NCBI GenBank assembly: GCA_003133245.1
Contig: PKWM01000026.1
Location: forward strand, 79,277 to 143,276
From: Rhodoferax sp.
GTDB taxonomy: Bacteria > Pseudomonadota > Gammaproteobacteria > Burkholderiales > Burkholderiaceae_C
Direction: 5' to 3'
DNA length: 64,000 bases
Below the pieces are notes generated by a model. It was not told the DNA's origin, did not search any database, and saw nothing but the letters and a program-made list of their open reading frames with translations. The translations under genes and the position numbers were made by a program. Shown one piece after another: positions 8,756 through 22,225 of this stretch (position 1 is the first letter of the stretch; each line of letters opens with the position of its first letter).

Positions 8756-9604
8756 ATGCACATCGTCGTTTGTATCAAGCAGGTTCCGGACTCGGCACAG
8801 ATTCGCGTGCACCCGGTCACCAACACCATCATGCGCCAGGGCGTACCGGCCATCGTCAACCCCTACGACTTGTTTTCGCTGGAAGAAGCACTGCGACTGA
8901 AAGACAAGTTCGGCGGCAAGGTCACCATATTGTGCATGGGGCCACCGCAAGCCGAGGAAGCGCTGCGCAAGTGCATCAGCTTTGGCGCTGACGATGCCGT
9001 GCTGGTGACCGACCGTGCCTTTGCCGGTGCCGACACTCTTGCCACCTCCTATGCGTTAGCTGCAGGTATACGCCAAATCGCCAGCGAGCAGTCGGTGGAC
9101 ATTGTCTTCACTGGCAAGCAGACGATTGACGGCGATACGGCGCAGGTCGGCCCCGGCATTGCCAAGCGCATGGGCCTGCAACTGCTGACCTATGTCTCGC
9201 GCATCGTTGTAACCGATCTGGAGAAACGCACGATCACTGTAGAGCGCCGCGCCGAAGGTGGTGTGCAGGTGCTCAAAACGGCTTTGCCGTGTCTGATCAC
9301 CATGCTTGAAAACACCAACGAGATGCGCTTTGCCGCGCTGCCTGCAATGATCCATGCCGCTGCCTACCCGGTGCGCAAGTGGAGCAAGGAACAAGCCGGC
9401 ATTGAAGACATCGGCAAGATTGGCCTTAAGGGATCGCCCACTGTGGTGAGCAAAGTCTTTGGTCCGACCCCACGCAGCGAGAAGGTCGAAATGTTAGACC
9501 TCGAAACGTCAAGTCTACGCGACCTTTCGCTCAACCTGTTGCAGAAGATTTTCACGCGCCATCCGACGCTGGAAGCAGACTTGCTGATGAAGGAACTGAC
9601 ATGA
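8756..9604 (+). CDS. fixA: Electron transfer flavoprotein beta subunit FixA
   Basis: FixA is the beta-type ETF subunit of the FixABCX complex, which bifurcates electrons from NADH to quinone and to ferredoxin or flavodoxin for nitrogenase. The true start is the ATG at 8756 (MHIVVCIKQVPDSAQIRVHP), 5 bases after the ribosome site AAAGGAG; the frame open further upstream is only the shadow of nifW. The 282 residues include the nucleotide-binding ETF-beta pattern with GKQTIDGDTAQVGPGIA near position 120. Its stop overlaps the fixB start (ATGA). Confidence 0.96.
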   Translation: MHIVVCIKQVPDSAQIRVHPVTNTIMRQGVPAIVNPYDLFSLEEALRLKDKFGGKVTILCMGPPQAEEALRKCISFGADDAVLVTDRAFAGADTLATSYALAAGIRQIASEQSVDIVFTGKQTIDGDTAQVGPGIAKRMGLQLLTYVSRIVVTDLEKRTITVERRAEGGVQVLKTALPCLITMLENTNEMRFAALPAMIHAAAYPVRKWSKEQAGIEDIGKIGLKGSPTVVSKVFGPTPRSEKVEMLDLETSSLRDLSLNLLQKIFTRHPTLEADLLMKELT

Positions 9605-10722
9605 GTGAAACCTCCGGCTCAACTGCGCCAGCTGCGGCGCCGGTGAAGCGAGCGGCGGGACGCGGCCGCAGTGTGGAACTGTCAGAGGAACTCAAAGCCT
9701 ACCAGGGCGTCTGGGTCTTTGTTGAACATGATCTCGGCCATGTGCACAGCGTGTCCTGGGAACTGGTGGGCGAAGCACGAAAGCTGGCCGACAAACTGGG
9801 GTGCCAGGTCAGCGCACTGCTGCTCGGTGGACCTGAGGAAGAGCTGGAAAAGTTTGCCGCCGAGGCTTTCACCTTTGGCGCCGACAAGGCCTACATCATG
9901 AAGGACCCGGTCCTCAAGGGCTACCGCAACGAACCCTTTACCAAGGGACTGACCGACCTGGTCAACAAGTACCAGCCCGAGATTTTGCTGTTGGGTGCCA
10001 CGTCGATGGGTCGGGACCTGGCCGGTTCGGTGGCGACCACCTTGCAGACCGGACTGACGGCCGACTGTACCGAGCTCAGAATCGACCCGGCATCCCATGC
10101 GCTGGCAGCCACCCGTCCGACCTTTGGTGGATCGCTCTACTGCACCATCATGACGCTTGCCTATCGCCCGCAGATGGCCACCGTGCGCCCGCGTGTGATG
10201 CTGATGCCGCCGTCGGACGCCAGCCGCAGCGGTGAGATCGTCCACGACACGCTCGGCATGGTGGAAACGCAAATCGTGACCAAGCTGCTGGACTTCATCG
10301 CTGATGCCCACAGCAACAAAATCAACCTACCCTATGCCGACGTCATCGTCACTGGCGGCAAAGGCCTGAAGACGCCGGAGAATTTCAGGCTGGTGTTCGA
10401 GCTGGCACGCGTGCTCGGTGGCGAGGTCGGTGCGACGCGCCCCTGCGTGCAGGCCGGCTGGGTCGAAGCGGAGCGTCAGGTAGGGCAGACCGGCAAGACG
10501 GTGCGGCCCAAGCTCTATATCGCCGCCGGTGTCTCCGGCGCGATTCAGCACCGTGTCGGCATGGAGGCCTCGGACGTCATCGTGGCCATTAACACCGACG
10601 CCAACGCGCCCATCTTCGAAGTTGCGCATTACGGCATCGTCGGCAACGCGATGCAGATACTGCCCGCGCTGACACAAGCCTTCGCCGCCCATCTGGCGCT
10701 GCGTAGTCGGCAAGTGGCTTAA
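9601..10722 (+). CDS. fixB: Electron transfer flavoprotein alpha subunit FixB
   Basis: FixB is the alpha-type ETF subunit and carries FAD at its C-terminal domain. The 373-residue product has an N-terminal ETF domain (WVFVEHDLGHVHSVSWELVG) and the C-terminal FAD-binding signature LYIAAGVSGAIQHRVGMEA, then VIVAINTDANAPIFEVAHYG. It overlaps fixA by four bases and precedes fixC by 11 bases. A lysine/arginine- and alanine-rich segment of about 25 residues precedes the folded domain. Confidence 0.96.
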   Translation: MSETSGSTAPAAAPVKRAAGRGRSVELSEELKAYQGVWVFVEHDLGHVHSVSWELVGEARKLADKLGCQVSALLLGGPEEELEKFAAEAFTFGADKAYIMKDPVLKGYRNEPFTKGLTDLVNKYQPEILLLGATSMGRDLAGSVATTLQTGLTADCTELRIDPASHALAATRPTFGGSLYCTIMTLAYRPQMATVRPRVMLMPPSDASRSGEIVHDTLGMVETQIVTKLLDFIADAHSNKINLPYADVIVTGGKGLKTPENFRLVFELARVLGGEVGATRPCVQAGWVEAERQVGQTGKTVRPKLYIAAGVSGAIQHRVGMEASDVIVAINTDANAPIFEVAHYGIVGNAMQILPALTQAFAAHLALRSRQVA

Positions 10723-10733
10723 AGGAGAGCGTG

Positions 10734-12044
10734 ATGAAGAAACCAAACAAGTTCGACGCTATCGTCGTTGGTGCCGGTCCGGCCGGCAATGCCTGCACCT
10801 ACACCATGGCCAAGGCCGGGCTCAAGGTGCTACAGATCGAGCGGGGCGAATACCCGGGCAGCAAGAACGTTCAGGGCGCCATCCTCTATGCCAAGGCCCT
10901 GGAGGAAATCATTCCGGATTTCCGCGACGATGCGCCCCTGGAGCGCCACATCATCGAGCAACGCATGTGGCTGCTCGACGAAAACTCCTTCGTCGGCACC
11001 CACATTCGCAGCGAGGACTACAACAAGCCTCCGTATAACCGTTACACCATCATCCGTGCCCAGTTCGACAAGTGGTTCAGCTCCAAGGTACGTGAGGCGG
11101 GTGCCCTGCTCATTTGCGAGACCACCGTCAATCACCTGATCATGGATGGCGATCAGGTGGTTGGCGTGGCGTGTGACCGCGAACAGGGTGATGTTTACGC
11201 TGATGTGGTGGTGTTGGCTGACGGCGTCAATTCCACGCTGGCACGCAAGGCCGGTTTTCATGCCGAGATCCCTGCCGGCAATGTGGCTCTGGCGGTGAAG
11301 GAAATTCTTTTCATGCCGGAAGACGTCATTCGCCAGCGCTTCAACATTGGCGAGGAATCGGGTGTCGTGATGGAGATGGTCGGCCGCATCACCGATGGCA
11401 TGATGGGCACCGGATTCTTGTACACCAACAAAGAGTCGCTGACCATTGGCGTGGGCTGCATGCTGAGCGATTTCGCCAAGAATCCAAACCGTACCAGCCC
11501 CTACGCCTTACTGGATCAGATGAAGCGTCATCCCTCTATCGCGCCACTGATCGAAGGCGGTGAGATGAAGGAATACTGCGCCCACCTGATTCCAGAAGGC
11601 GGCTTCCATGCCATTCCCAAGGTCTACGGCAATGGCTGGATGATCGTTGGCGACTCCGGTGGATTCGTTAATTCTGCGCACCGCGAGGGCTCCAACCTCG
11701 CCATGACCACCGGGCGACTGGCTGCCGAGACCGTGATCCAGGCCAAAGCCGCCGGACGCGGCTGCCGCGCTGACTCCCTTTACACCTACAAGAACGCGCT
11801 CGATGCCAGCTTCGTCATGAAGGACCTGCACAAGTACCGGGACATGCCGGGCGTGTTGCACAAGAGCCCGCAGTTCTTCACCACCTACCCCGACTTGCTG
11901 GCTCAAGCGGCGCGCACCATGATCACCGTGGACGGTGTCGACAAAAAAACCAAGGAACGTGAAATATTCGCGCACCTGCGCAAGAGCCGCAAGTTCAGCG
12001 GACTGGTGGGCGACGCATTCAAACTCTGGAAGGCCATCCGATGA
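10734..12044 (+). CDS. fixC: FAD-dependent ETF:quinone oxidoreductase-like FixC
   Basis: FixC is the flavoprotein that passes electrons from FixAB to the quinone pool. The 436-residue protein begins with a dinucleotide-binding fold (DAIVVGAGPAGNACTYTMAK) followed by IERGEYPGSKNVQGAIL, typical of FixC. The ATG at 10734 is 6 bases after AAAGGAG; a GTG immediately before it could also serve. The stop overlaps the fixX start (ATGA), consistent with stoichiometric co-translation. Confidence 0.95.
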   Translation: MKKPNKFDAIVVGAGPAGNACTYTMAKAGLKVLQIERGEYPGSKNVQGAILYAKALEEIIPDFRDDAPLERHIIEQRMWLLDENSFVGTHIRSEDYNKPPYNRYTIIRAQFDKWFSSKVREAGALLICETTVNHLIMDGDQVVGVACDREQGDVYADVVVLADGVNSTLARKAGFHAEIPAGNVALAVKEILFMPEDVIRQRFNIGEESGVVMEMVGRITDGMMGTGFLYTNKESLTIGVGCMLSDFAKNPNRTSPYALLDQMKRHPSIAPLIEGGEMKEYCAHLIPEGGFHAIPKVYGNGWMIVGDSGGFVNSAHREGSNLAMTTGRLAAETVIQAKAAGRGCRADSLYTYKNALDASFVMKDLHKYRDMPGVLHKSPQFFTTYPDLLAQAARTMITVDGVDKKTKEREIFAHLRKSRKFSGLVGDAFKLWKAIR

Positions 12045-12340
12045 ACGCCATTGCCGTGAACATTGAAGACAAGCTGTTTCAGAACCGGTACCGGGTGGAC
12101 ACCGGTCGACCCCACATCAAAATCAAGGACGCGGCCATCTGCACCAATGATTGCGACATCAAGAGTTGCACTTTTGTCTGTCCGGCTTCCTGTTACAAGG
12201 TTGAAGGCAATGGCAGCGTCACCCTGATTACAGACGGTTGCCTTGAATGCGGCAGCTGCCGCATCATCTGCAACGAGCATTTCAACGTTGATTGGGAGTA
12301 CCCGCGCGGCGGGCACGGAATACTGTTCAAGTTTGGTTAG
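12041..12340 (+). CDS. fixX: Ferredoxin-like protein FixX
   Basis: FixX is the small iron-sulfur partner of FixC. The 99 residues contain a first cysteine cluster CTNDCDIKSCTFVCPASCYK and a second CLECGSCRIIC, then the FixX-typical ending NVDWEYPRGGHGILFKFG. It overlaps fixC by four bases and is the last recognised gene of the nif/fix region; an unrelated gene follows on the opposite strand after 92 bases. I see no convincing intrinsic terminator in that gap. Confidence 0.95.
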   Translation: MNAIAVNIEDKLFQNRYRVDTGRPHIKIKDAAICTNDCDIKSCTFVCPASCYKVEGNGSVTLITDGCLECGSCRIICNEHFNVDWEYPRGGHGILFKFG

Positions 12341-12432
12341 CAAGAGGGACAGGAATAACCGAGTTTTGATTCGAACTCAATGACCACGATGAAACCTGAA
12401 AATTTGGAAAGCCACATCTGCACACCCAGCTA

Positions 12433-15951
<3,519 letters not shown>

Positions 15952-15954
15952 GAA

Positions 15955-16947
15955 TCAAATGGCAAGGGTGGCGAGCGCCTGTTCAGCCTGACGGTCGGCG
16001 TGGTAGCTGGAGCGCACCATGGCACCGATGGCGGCATGACTGAACCCCATGGCGTAGGCCTCAACCTCAAACATCTTGAAGGTATCGGGGTGAACATAGC
16101 GCTTGACCGTCAAGTGGCTGCTGGAGGGTGCCAGGTACTGGCCGATGGTCAGCATGTTGACGCCGTGCTCGCGCAGGTCACGCATCACGACCAAAATTTC
16201 TTCGTCGGTCTCGCCCAGGCCCACCATCAGGCCGCTCTTGGTGGGCACGTCCGGGCACAGGGCCTTGAATTTCTTCAGCAGGTTCAGGCTGAACTGATAG
16301 TCGGCTCCGGGTCTTGCCTCCTTGTACAGGCGGGCAATGGTCTCCAGGTTGTGGTTGAAAACATCGGGCGGTGCGGTTTTCAAGATCTCCAGGGCGCGCT
16401 CGTCACGACCGCGAAAGTCGGGCACCAGGATTTCGATTTGCGTGCCCGGCGCGAGTGCGTGCGTTTTTTGAATGCAATCGACAAAGTGACCGGCACCGCC
16501 GTCACGCAGATCATCGCGATCCACGCTGGTGATGACCACGTACTTCAATTTGAGTTGGGCAATGGTTTTGGCGAGGTTGTCGGGCTCGCTCAAATCGAGC
16601 GGGTCGGGCCGGCCATGACCGACGTCACAAAACGGGCAGCGTCGCGTGCACTTGTCGCCCATGATCATAAAGGTGGCCGTGCCGTGGCCAAAGCATTCGC
16701 CGATATTGGGGCAACTGGCTTCTTCGCACACGGTCACCAGTTTGTTGGCGCGCAGGATGTCCTTGATCTCGTAGAAGCGTGTCGTTTGGCTGCCCGCGCG
16801 CACGCGAATCCAGGCCGGTTTTCGCAGCATCTCGCCGGGCACCACCTTGACCGGGATGCGCGACAACTTGGCGGCAGCCTTTTGCTTGACCAGGGGGTCG
16901 TAAGTTTCTGGGGTCTGCGCCTGGCGCGCAGGGTCTTGAATGTTCAT
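15955..16947 (-). CDS. lipA: Lipoyl synthase LipA
   Basis: LipA inserts two sulfurs into octanoylated lipoyl domains. The sequence shows the auxiliary cluster motif [12 protein letters not shown] and the radical-SAM motif CTRRCPFC, plus [10 protein letters not shown] and [11 protein letters not shown]. The start [11 protein letters not shown] at 16947 gives 330 residues, normal for the family; a longer frame to 17034 runs into lipB and is not supported. It follows lipB by 29 bases on the same strand, the usual lipB-lipA arrangement. Confidence 0.96.
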   Translation of the reverse strand: MNIQDPARQAQTPETYDPLVKQKAAAKLSRIPVKVVPGEMLRKPAWIRVRAGSQTTRFYEIKDILRANKLVTVCEEASCPNIGECFGHGTATFMIMGDKCTRRCPFCDVGHGRPDPLDLSEPDNLAKTIAQLKLKYVVITSVDRDDLRDGGAGHFVDCIQKTHALAPGTQIEILVPDFRGRDERALEILKTAPPDVFNHNLETIARLYKEARPGADYQFSLNLLKKFKALCPDVPTKSGLMVGLGETDEEILVVMRDLREHGVNMLTIGQYLAPSSSHLTVKRYVHPDTFKMFEVEAYAMGFSHAAIGAMVRSSYHADRQAEQALATLAI

Positions 16948-16976
16948 GTTTGACGGGGATGACGGCCCCCGGCTCG

Positions 16977-17681
16977 TCAGGGTGCCAAATAAGTCACGAG
17001 TTTCTGGCTCAACACATCGGCAGCTTCCTGCCACGCGACAAAAACGCCAATTGTAGAAAGGTCCACCGTTTGCAGCCCGGCGTAGCCGCAGGGGTTGATG
17101 CGTGAGTAGGGTTCCAGGTCCATCGCGACGTTGAAGGCGACGCCGTGGTAACAGCAGTTTCGGCTGACCTTGATGCCGAGCGCGGCGATCTTGCCCAGGC
17201 CTTCGAATTTGGGGTCTGAGCCGATCCGCTTCGCTACCGGCTCAGACCCCAATTTTGAAGGCCGCTGCGCCAGCACCAGGTGCGACGCCGGATCATCCAG
17301 CCGCACATAGATCCCAGGCGCCCCCGCCACGCGGTGGCCGGTGACACCAAAATGCAGCAAGGTGCGAATGACGGCCTCCTCCAACCGATAAACATATTCC
17401 TTGACAAAATAGCCCCGGCGTTTCAGGTCGAGCAGCGGATAGGCCACCACCTGGCCCGGGCCGTGGTAAGTGATCTGGCCGCCGCGGTTGGTGGGCACCA
17501 CCGGGATGCCGCCGGGGTTTAAAACATGCTCGGCCTTGCCCCCTAAGCCCTGAGTAAAAACCGGTGCATGCTCGCACAGCCACAGCTCGTCAGGTGTCTC
17601 GGCCGTGCGCGCGGCGGTGAAAGCCTGCATCGCTGCGTAGGTGGGCAGGTAGTCCACCTGGCCGAGGTTGGTGACTTTCAT
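16977..17681 (-). CDS. lipB: Octanoyltransferase LipB with repeat-encoded insertion
   Basis: LipB moves octanoyl groups from acyl carrier protein to lipoyl domains. Recognisable are the [18 protein letters not shown] segment, the KIAALGIKV lysine and the catalytic cysteine in [10 protein letters not shown]. At 234 residues it is slightly long; the excess lies just before KIAALG, where about 20 residues (around [19 protein letters not shown]) are encoded by a palindromic repeat in frame. The insertion falls in a region expected to be a surface loop, so the enzyme probably still works. The ATG overlaps the stop of the upstream type III res gene by four bases. Confidence 0.94.
   Translation of the reverse strand: MKVTNLGQVDYLPTYAAMQAFTAARTAETPDELWLCEHAPVFTQGLGGKAEHVLNPGGIPVVPTNRGGQITYHGPGQVVAYPLLDLKRRGYFVKEYVYRLEEAVIRTLLHFGVTGHRVAGAPGIYVRLDDPASHLVLAQRPSKLGSEPVAKRIGSDPKFEGLGKIAALGIKVSRNCCYHGVAFNVAMDLEPYSRINPCGYAGLQTVDLSTIGVFVAWQEAADVLSQKLVTYLAP
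17199..17263. repeat. Palindromic repeat inserted in frame in lipB
   Basis: Two perfect 15-base arms, TTGGGGTCTGAGCCG (17209-17223) and CGGCTCAGACCCCAA (17238-17252), flank a 14-base loop; outer bases extend the palindrome with a few mismatches (GGCCTTC and GAAGGCC at the ends). The core GGGGTC(A/T)GA is shared with elements inside uvrA (40558, 42486-42586, 45044-45116), which marks it as a dispersed REP-like family. Confidence 0.85.
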
Positions 17682-20395
17682 GGCCTTGGGTGGCTACAGG
17701 ACTTCACGGCCAAGCGGATTTGGGCCGCCATGTCCATCCCGTCAAGCGTCTTCTCTACCATCACAAAACCATGACCCGTGGTTTGCGCCCAGCGCTGACC
17801 GACCAGGCGCTTTTCGCGTGAATCATCATTAGTGACGTAACCGTCGCCTTTGTATTCGACCACCAGCAGCCGCCCGTCACCCAGCTCAGCCACAAAATCC
17901 GGATAGAAATAGTCAGTGGCGGTCGGCAGCCAAAAAGCAAACTCGGGCAATTGCTCCAGGTTGCGCACCCAGTGTTTCACCGTCTCTTCACGATCGAGTG
18001 CCTTGGCACACTCAAACTCCTCACCTTCTGATTTCAGCTTGGCAATTTGCGGGTAATAGTGTTTTTTGAATTGCCAGCGTCCGCTGTAGGCTTGCCGGAC
18101 CGGGTAGCGTCCTTTCAGGAATTGAAAGCGCCAGGCCGGGTCATGCGCGAGCTGGGCGTCGGTGCGGCCGAACAGCAGATTCTGAAAGCCTTGGTTGCGT
18201 GCGCTGGCAACCACGCTGTCGATGCGTTTGGAGATCATCTGCCCCAATTGGAAGCGCGAGCGAATCAGTCCGGTGAGTGCAAAACCTCGCTCGTTCAGCA
18301 GGTGCGACACCAGTTTTTGCACGTAGGCCTGCGTCTCAGTCTGGGTCAAACCCGCGCGGCGCACCTGACGCTCGAGTGCCGTTACCAGATCAAACTCCGT
18401 TGCGTCCGTGGGCACGGCGTCAAGCGACAACTGCGCCGCATCGGCCTGCTTCAGACGCACGCGCTCGCCTTCCAGGTAAATCTCGAACAAATCGCTTTGC
18501 TGCACCAGATCGAAGCCTGGCAGTTCGGGGTGGGCATCGGCGCGCAGCAGATCAAACTCGATCAGTTCACCCAGCGTTTCGCGCTCGATGAGTTCCAGTT
18601 CGCCCTGCACGCGCACACACAGCTGGGGAATAGGCGCGAACGGCACATCACGCTCGGCGGGCGAACGCAAGGCGTTCAGCCGCGCGTCGTGCTGGTCAAA
18701 TTGCTGTTCAAGCTTCGTTCTATCGATCTGACCAGCAATTGAATAGATGGCAATCCGGGTCGCTTCAGTGACCGGCCCTTTGAGTCGCAGCCGCACCGGC
18801 TCGCCATTCAATGCACCCACTACCACCTGCACATCGGGCTGCGCCTGCAAAGCGGCACGCACAGCACTGGCATCCTGTGTTGTCAATTCCACTTCCAGCG
18901 TCAACACCTTGTCTGCATGGGATGTGAGGGGCTGGCCACCGGTTGCAGCAAACAGGTCGTTCTCGTCGGGCAACAACACGCTGGCCGCGCTCAAGGCATC
19001 AAAACCCATGCCCTGGGTCAGGCTGTCCACCAGTGAATTGGCAGCGTCTGAAAAACTGCGCGCAATCACATGGACATAAGCCTTGTTCAGCGCCGGACTC
19101 TGGCGTTTTTTGGCGTAGGGCATGCGCAGTACCCGCCCCATGAGCTGCTCCACCGCCTGGTTGCTGCGCAGGTTTTGCAGCGAGCACAGCACGTAGGCAA
19201 ACGAGCAATCCCAACCCTCCTTGAGCGCATCGACGGTAATCACAAAACGCACCGGACAAGATGGGTCAAACAGGTTCACGCCGTCGAGCTCGCGCTGGCT
19301 GCCGGTGGCAACGGCAATCTCGCGCTCGGCGATGTGATGCGCTTCCAGCAGATGTTGTTTGACCACGGCCGCCGTGGCTTCACTGCCTTTGTCCTGCGCC
19401 TGAAACAGCACGATGGGGCGTACGTATTGCGGCTCGTCGGCGGCTTCTGCTTCCAGGTGTGTGCGCCGAAGCAAGGCATCGCGTACGGCGTCAGTCCAAC
19501 CGGTCTCGTGTTCGGCCAGCATGATCGGCAGCTTGATCATGTCTTCGGCTTCAAGTTGGCGCGCCGACACGCTGTAGAGCACATTGGTTTTGACCGGCAC
19601 CGGCGTGGCCGTCAAATCCAGCACGCAACTGGGGCGTATGCTTTTGAGCATGGCCAGGGAAAGCGGTGTTTTGGCGTTGTGCGCTTCATCGACGATGATG
19701 ATGGGTTGCTGCCAGGCCAACCAGTTGGCCAGCGAGCTTTTCACGCGGCCCAGGTCAGCGCGTGTCAGAAAGCTCTGGTTGGCATCCGTCAAATCAGCCT
19801 CTTCCACGCAGGACAGCGCGCGCTCTGCCGCCTGCTGAGGTGTCAGGTTGAGGCTTTTGAAATGCGTCTCCCAGGCTTCGCTCATCGCATAGACGCGCCG
19901 CCCGGCCTTGTTGCTGACACGAAAGCTCTGGATGGTGGCGACCACAATCACCGCCTTTCGGCCAAAGTCCTGCGGCGGCACCGTGTGCAGTGCGTCAAGT
20001 TCGCACACCACAAACAAGTCGCCATAGGTCTCTTGTAGCGCGGCCCGGTAAGCGTGCCCCGGCGTTTGCAGTGCGGCGAGCGTCTGGCTACGAATCGTGT
20101 CGCTGGGAACCAACCACAACGCCACCGGAAAGTCCCGTTGTGTCCAGGCTTGTGCGATGCGGGGAATGGCATGCGAAGCCATCAGCGTCTTGCCGCCACC
20201 GGTGGGAATGCGCAGGCACAAAACGGGCACCTCGCCCAGTTCATCGCTGCGGTAGGGCACACCGGGGCTGCCGCCGTCACGCTGCATGGCGTGCGCCCAG
20301 GCCGCCTCCAGCCCCATGGTCTGCGCCTGCTGCAAGAAAAGAGTCAGCGCCTTGAGCGCGTCGCTCTGGTAGGTTTTGAGGGTGAAGGTGGTCAT
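17678..20395 (-). CDS. res: Type III restriction enzyme, Res subunit
   Basis: Res subunits are ATP-dependent translocases with a nuclease domain that cut DNA together with the Mod subunit. The 905-residue protein has Walker A in [17 protein letters not shown], motif II DEAH in [12 protein letters not shown], and motif VI near [12 protein letters not shown]. Near the C-terminus [20 protein letters not shown] fits the PD-(D/E)XK endonuclease motif. It is the third gene of mod, AlbA_2-protein gene and res. A perfect 11-base inverted repeat lies directly upstream of its ribosome site. The reading frame and catalytic motifs appear intact, so the enzyme is probably active. Confidence 0.93.
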   Translation of the reverse strand: MTTFTLKTYQSDALKALTLFLQQAQTMGLEAAWAHAMQRDGGSPGVPYRSDELGEVPVLCLRIPTGGGKTLMASHAIPRIAQAWTQRDFPVALWLVPSDTIRSQTLAALQTPGHAYRAALQETYGDLFVVCELDALHTVPPQDFGRKAVIVVATIQSFRVSNKAGRRVYAMSEAWETHFKSLNLTPQQAAERALSCVEEADLTDANQSFLTRADLGRVKSSLANWLAWQQPIIIVDEAHNAKTPLSLAMLKSIRPSCVLDLTATPVPVKTNVLYSVSARQLEAEDMIKLPIMLAEHETGWTDAVRDALLRRTHLEAEAADEPQYVRPIVLFQAQDKGSEATAAVVKQHLLEAHHIAEREIAVATGSQRELDGVNLFDPSCPVRFVITVDALKEGWDCSFAYVLCSLQNLRSNQAVEQLMGRVLRMPYAKKRQSPALNKAYVHVIARSFSDAANSLVDSLTQGMGFDALSAASVLLPDENDLFAATGGQPLTSHADKVLTLEVELTTQDASAVRAALQAQPDVQVVVGALNGEPVRLRLKGPVTEATRIAIYSIAGQIDRTKLEQQFDQHDARLNALRSPAERDVPFAPIPQLCVRVQGELELIERETLGELIEFDLLRADAHPELPGFDLVQQSDLFEIYLEGERVRLKQADAAQLSLDAVPTDATEFDLVTALERQVRRAGLTQTETQAYVQKLVSHLLNERGFALTGLIRSRFQLGQMISKRIDSVVASARNQGFQNLLFGRTDAQLAHDPAWRFQFLKGRYPVRQAYSGRWQFKKHYYPQIAKLKSEGEEFECAKALDREETVKHWVRNLEQLPEFAFWLPTATDYFYPDFVAELGDGRLLVVEYKGDGYVTNDDSREKRLVGQRWAQTTGHGFVMVEKTLDGMDMAAQIRLAVKSCSHPRP

Positions 20396-20405
20396 GGTCT
20401 GGCGG

Positions 20406-20448
20406 AAGTTGTTTAATTTTTTGGAAAGACGCAGTGGTTAAACAACTT
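20406..20448 (-). promoter_or_regulatory. Inverted repeat just upstream of res
   Basis: AAGTTGTTTAA (20406-20416) and TTAAACAACTT (20438-20448) form a perfect 11-base inverted repeat with a 21-base spacer in an unusually AT-rich 130-base gap between the AlbA_2 gene and res. On the minus strand the hairpin ends 10 bases before the res ATG and touches the ribosome-binding region. It could be an operator or a translational control hairpin; which one is not visible. Confidence 0.55.
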
Positions 20449-20527
20449 AACTTATTGATTTAAATGAATATTTTTTTCTAATATCTACTGAAAGTAGTTT
20501 TTTCGGAGCGCCCAGGCGGTTAAAAAA

Positions 20528-22225
20528 CTACTCGTCCAGCGGCGTCAGCTGCCAGAACGCCTTGGGGCCTTTTCCGCTGCAAACAATGAATCGGCCATCA
20601 TGGCCATGACGGCGCAGCGCGGTTAACAAATTCCTCACTTTGTTGATTTTTTGCTCGAAATCAAGCGAGTCGGGCAGTTTGGACAATAGCAATAATCGCA
20701 ACTCGGCCCCGGTTGACTGGCCAAAACGGGCAATGTGCTCAATAACGAGTTTTCGGTAGAACGTATCATCCAGCCCTTTGTTCTTCGAGTACTGCGCACG
20801 CGTGTTGGTCAGGTCCGCGACTTTGGCAGAAACATAAAAGTTCGGCTTGCGTCCCTCGATGAGTCGCGCCTTGCGCAACTCGGCCACTTGGGCATGGTCG
20901 ACTTTCAGTTTTTTCTGTACCCGATCCAGCCACAGCACATGTTCCAAGGGTAAGTCGGACCGTTCCATCAGCAGCCGGGTGTAGTTCTCATCAATCGCTT
21001 GTCCGTAGATTTTCAGAACCACATTTTGTGCGTTGGATTGTTCGTAATCAGGCAGGGGCAAAAACCGTCTCCGCTGTGTACTGAACATTTCGTGAATGCC
21101 AAAGCCGGCAGTGTCGATCATGTCCAGTTCGACCATGGCCGTTGTCAGAAACTTGTTCCGGTAGCGTCCCGGCATACGGTCGCCAGCCAGATACTGCTCT
21201 GGCTGGCCATCAAAGAAACCGCCGGCATTCTGGAAAACGACATGGCCACGGCGCTCTTCCACAACGATCCGCGCACAGCGCTCGTAGTCCTGGTGGGCAA
21301 CGCAGTTATGCAGCGCTTCCAGAATCACCCGGGTGTCGTACTTGGGCATTTCCTCCGCCAGCAAGCGGGTGGCGGGGAAAAGTTTGATGTTCGGGTTCCG
21401 GATGCGCTTGAGAACTTCCGTTGTGGTCAACAGGAACGGCGGGCCGAAGTGTTCCACCGCCCGCTCTTCAGGCAACTTCCACGAAATTTCTGCCACATGC
21501 GGCGACAACAAATGAACACACTCGGTTCGGCCCAGCAATAGCAGCGCTGTGCGCGTGATGCCGCCGTTGATCGTCAGCCGCGCTTTGTCCAGAAAAGCGG
21601 TATCGCTCCACCCTGCAATATCTTTGAACCAGGGTTTGGTCGCATTGCGGTCCGCAAACTTTTGGCGAGCCAGTGCAAGGGCTTGCGGGTCGAGGTCGGT
21701 GATACTTGCCCTGGGGACCACGACCGCACTCCAGTCATGGTTGGCAAGCGGTTCGACAAGGATGGCATCCAGCCGATCCCGGTGCAATTCAACCAGGCTG
21801 TCGCCATCACGCTGCCATGCCTTGTCATGCGCCTGCACCGGCTGCCGCGGGGCATGACGCGGCACATGCACCAACCAGACCACCGCGTCAGTGTCGATGG
21901 TCTGCATGACCTCCACGCGCAAACCCATCGAGGGCAAACCGGGTGCCTTGCCCAATACCCTGTGAATGACGTTCTCGGGTGTGTAGTCCGAAAAGTCCTC
22001 AATGCCCGTGACGGCAAGCGTCTTGTCCTGCGCTCCGATGACCACGCAACCCCCGTCCATGTTGGCTAACGCCGACACATAAGACACCAGGTCCTCGCCT
22101 TTGCGGCCCGAAACACTTGATTTCAGGCTGCGCCACGCCTTCCACTCGTGGCGCTCGTTCTCGACCGGAAAACGCTCGCGCAGCGATGCCTGCAATTCAC
22201 TTGCCGTCATGCTGCGATTCATCAC
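20528..22225 (-). CDS. AlbA_2 (Schlafen-type) ATP-binding protein in type III R-M operon
   Basis: The 565-residue protein has an N-terminal AlbA_2/Schlafen-like domain (NERHEWKAWR, then SYVSALANMDGGCVVIGAQD) and a middle segment resembling the COG2865 group (VILEALHNCVAHQDYERCAR, VFQNAGGFFDG), followed by a winged-helix-like C-terminus. The group is annotated as putative transcriptional regulator or RecG-like ATP-binding protein; true biochemical roles are mostly unknown. Its ATG overlaps the mod stop by four bases, so it is translationally coupled to the methyltransferase, and res follows after 132 bases. This suggests a regulatory or accessory defence role in the system; that is inference. 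Confidence 0.85.
   Translation of the reverse strand: MMNRSMTASELQASLRERFPVENERHEWKAWRSLKSSVSGRKGEDLVSYVSALANMDGGCVVIGAQDKTLAVTGIEDFSDYTPENVIHRVLGKAPGLPSMGLRVEVMQTIDTDAVVWLVHVPRHAPRQPVQAHDKAWQRDGDSLVELHRDRLDAILVEPLANHDWSAVVVPRASITDLDPQALALARQKFADRNATKPWFKDIAGWSDTAFLDKARLTINGGITRTALLLLGRTECVHLLSPHVAEISWKLPEERAVEHFGPPFLLTTTEVLKRIRNPNIKLFPATRLLAEEMPKYDTRVILEALHNCVAHQDYERCARIVVEERRGHVVFQNAGGFFDGQPEQYLAGDRMPGRYRNKFLTTAMVELDMIDTAGFGIHEMFSTQRRRFLPLPDYEQSNAQNVVLKIYGQAIDENYTRLLMERSDLPLEHVLWLDRVQKKLKVDHAQVAELRKARLIEGRKPNFYVSAKVADLTNTRAQYSKNKGLDDTFYRKLVIEHIARFGQSTGAELRLLLLSKLPDSLDFEQKINKVRNLLTALRRHGHDGRFIVCSGKGPKAFWQLTPLDE

Noticed and set aside
12361..12378. Weak inverted repeat (GAGTT/AACTC) after fixX as a terminator
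   Set aside because: Only five paired bases and no T-run.
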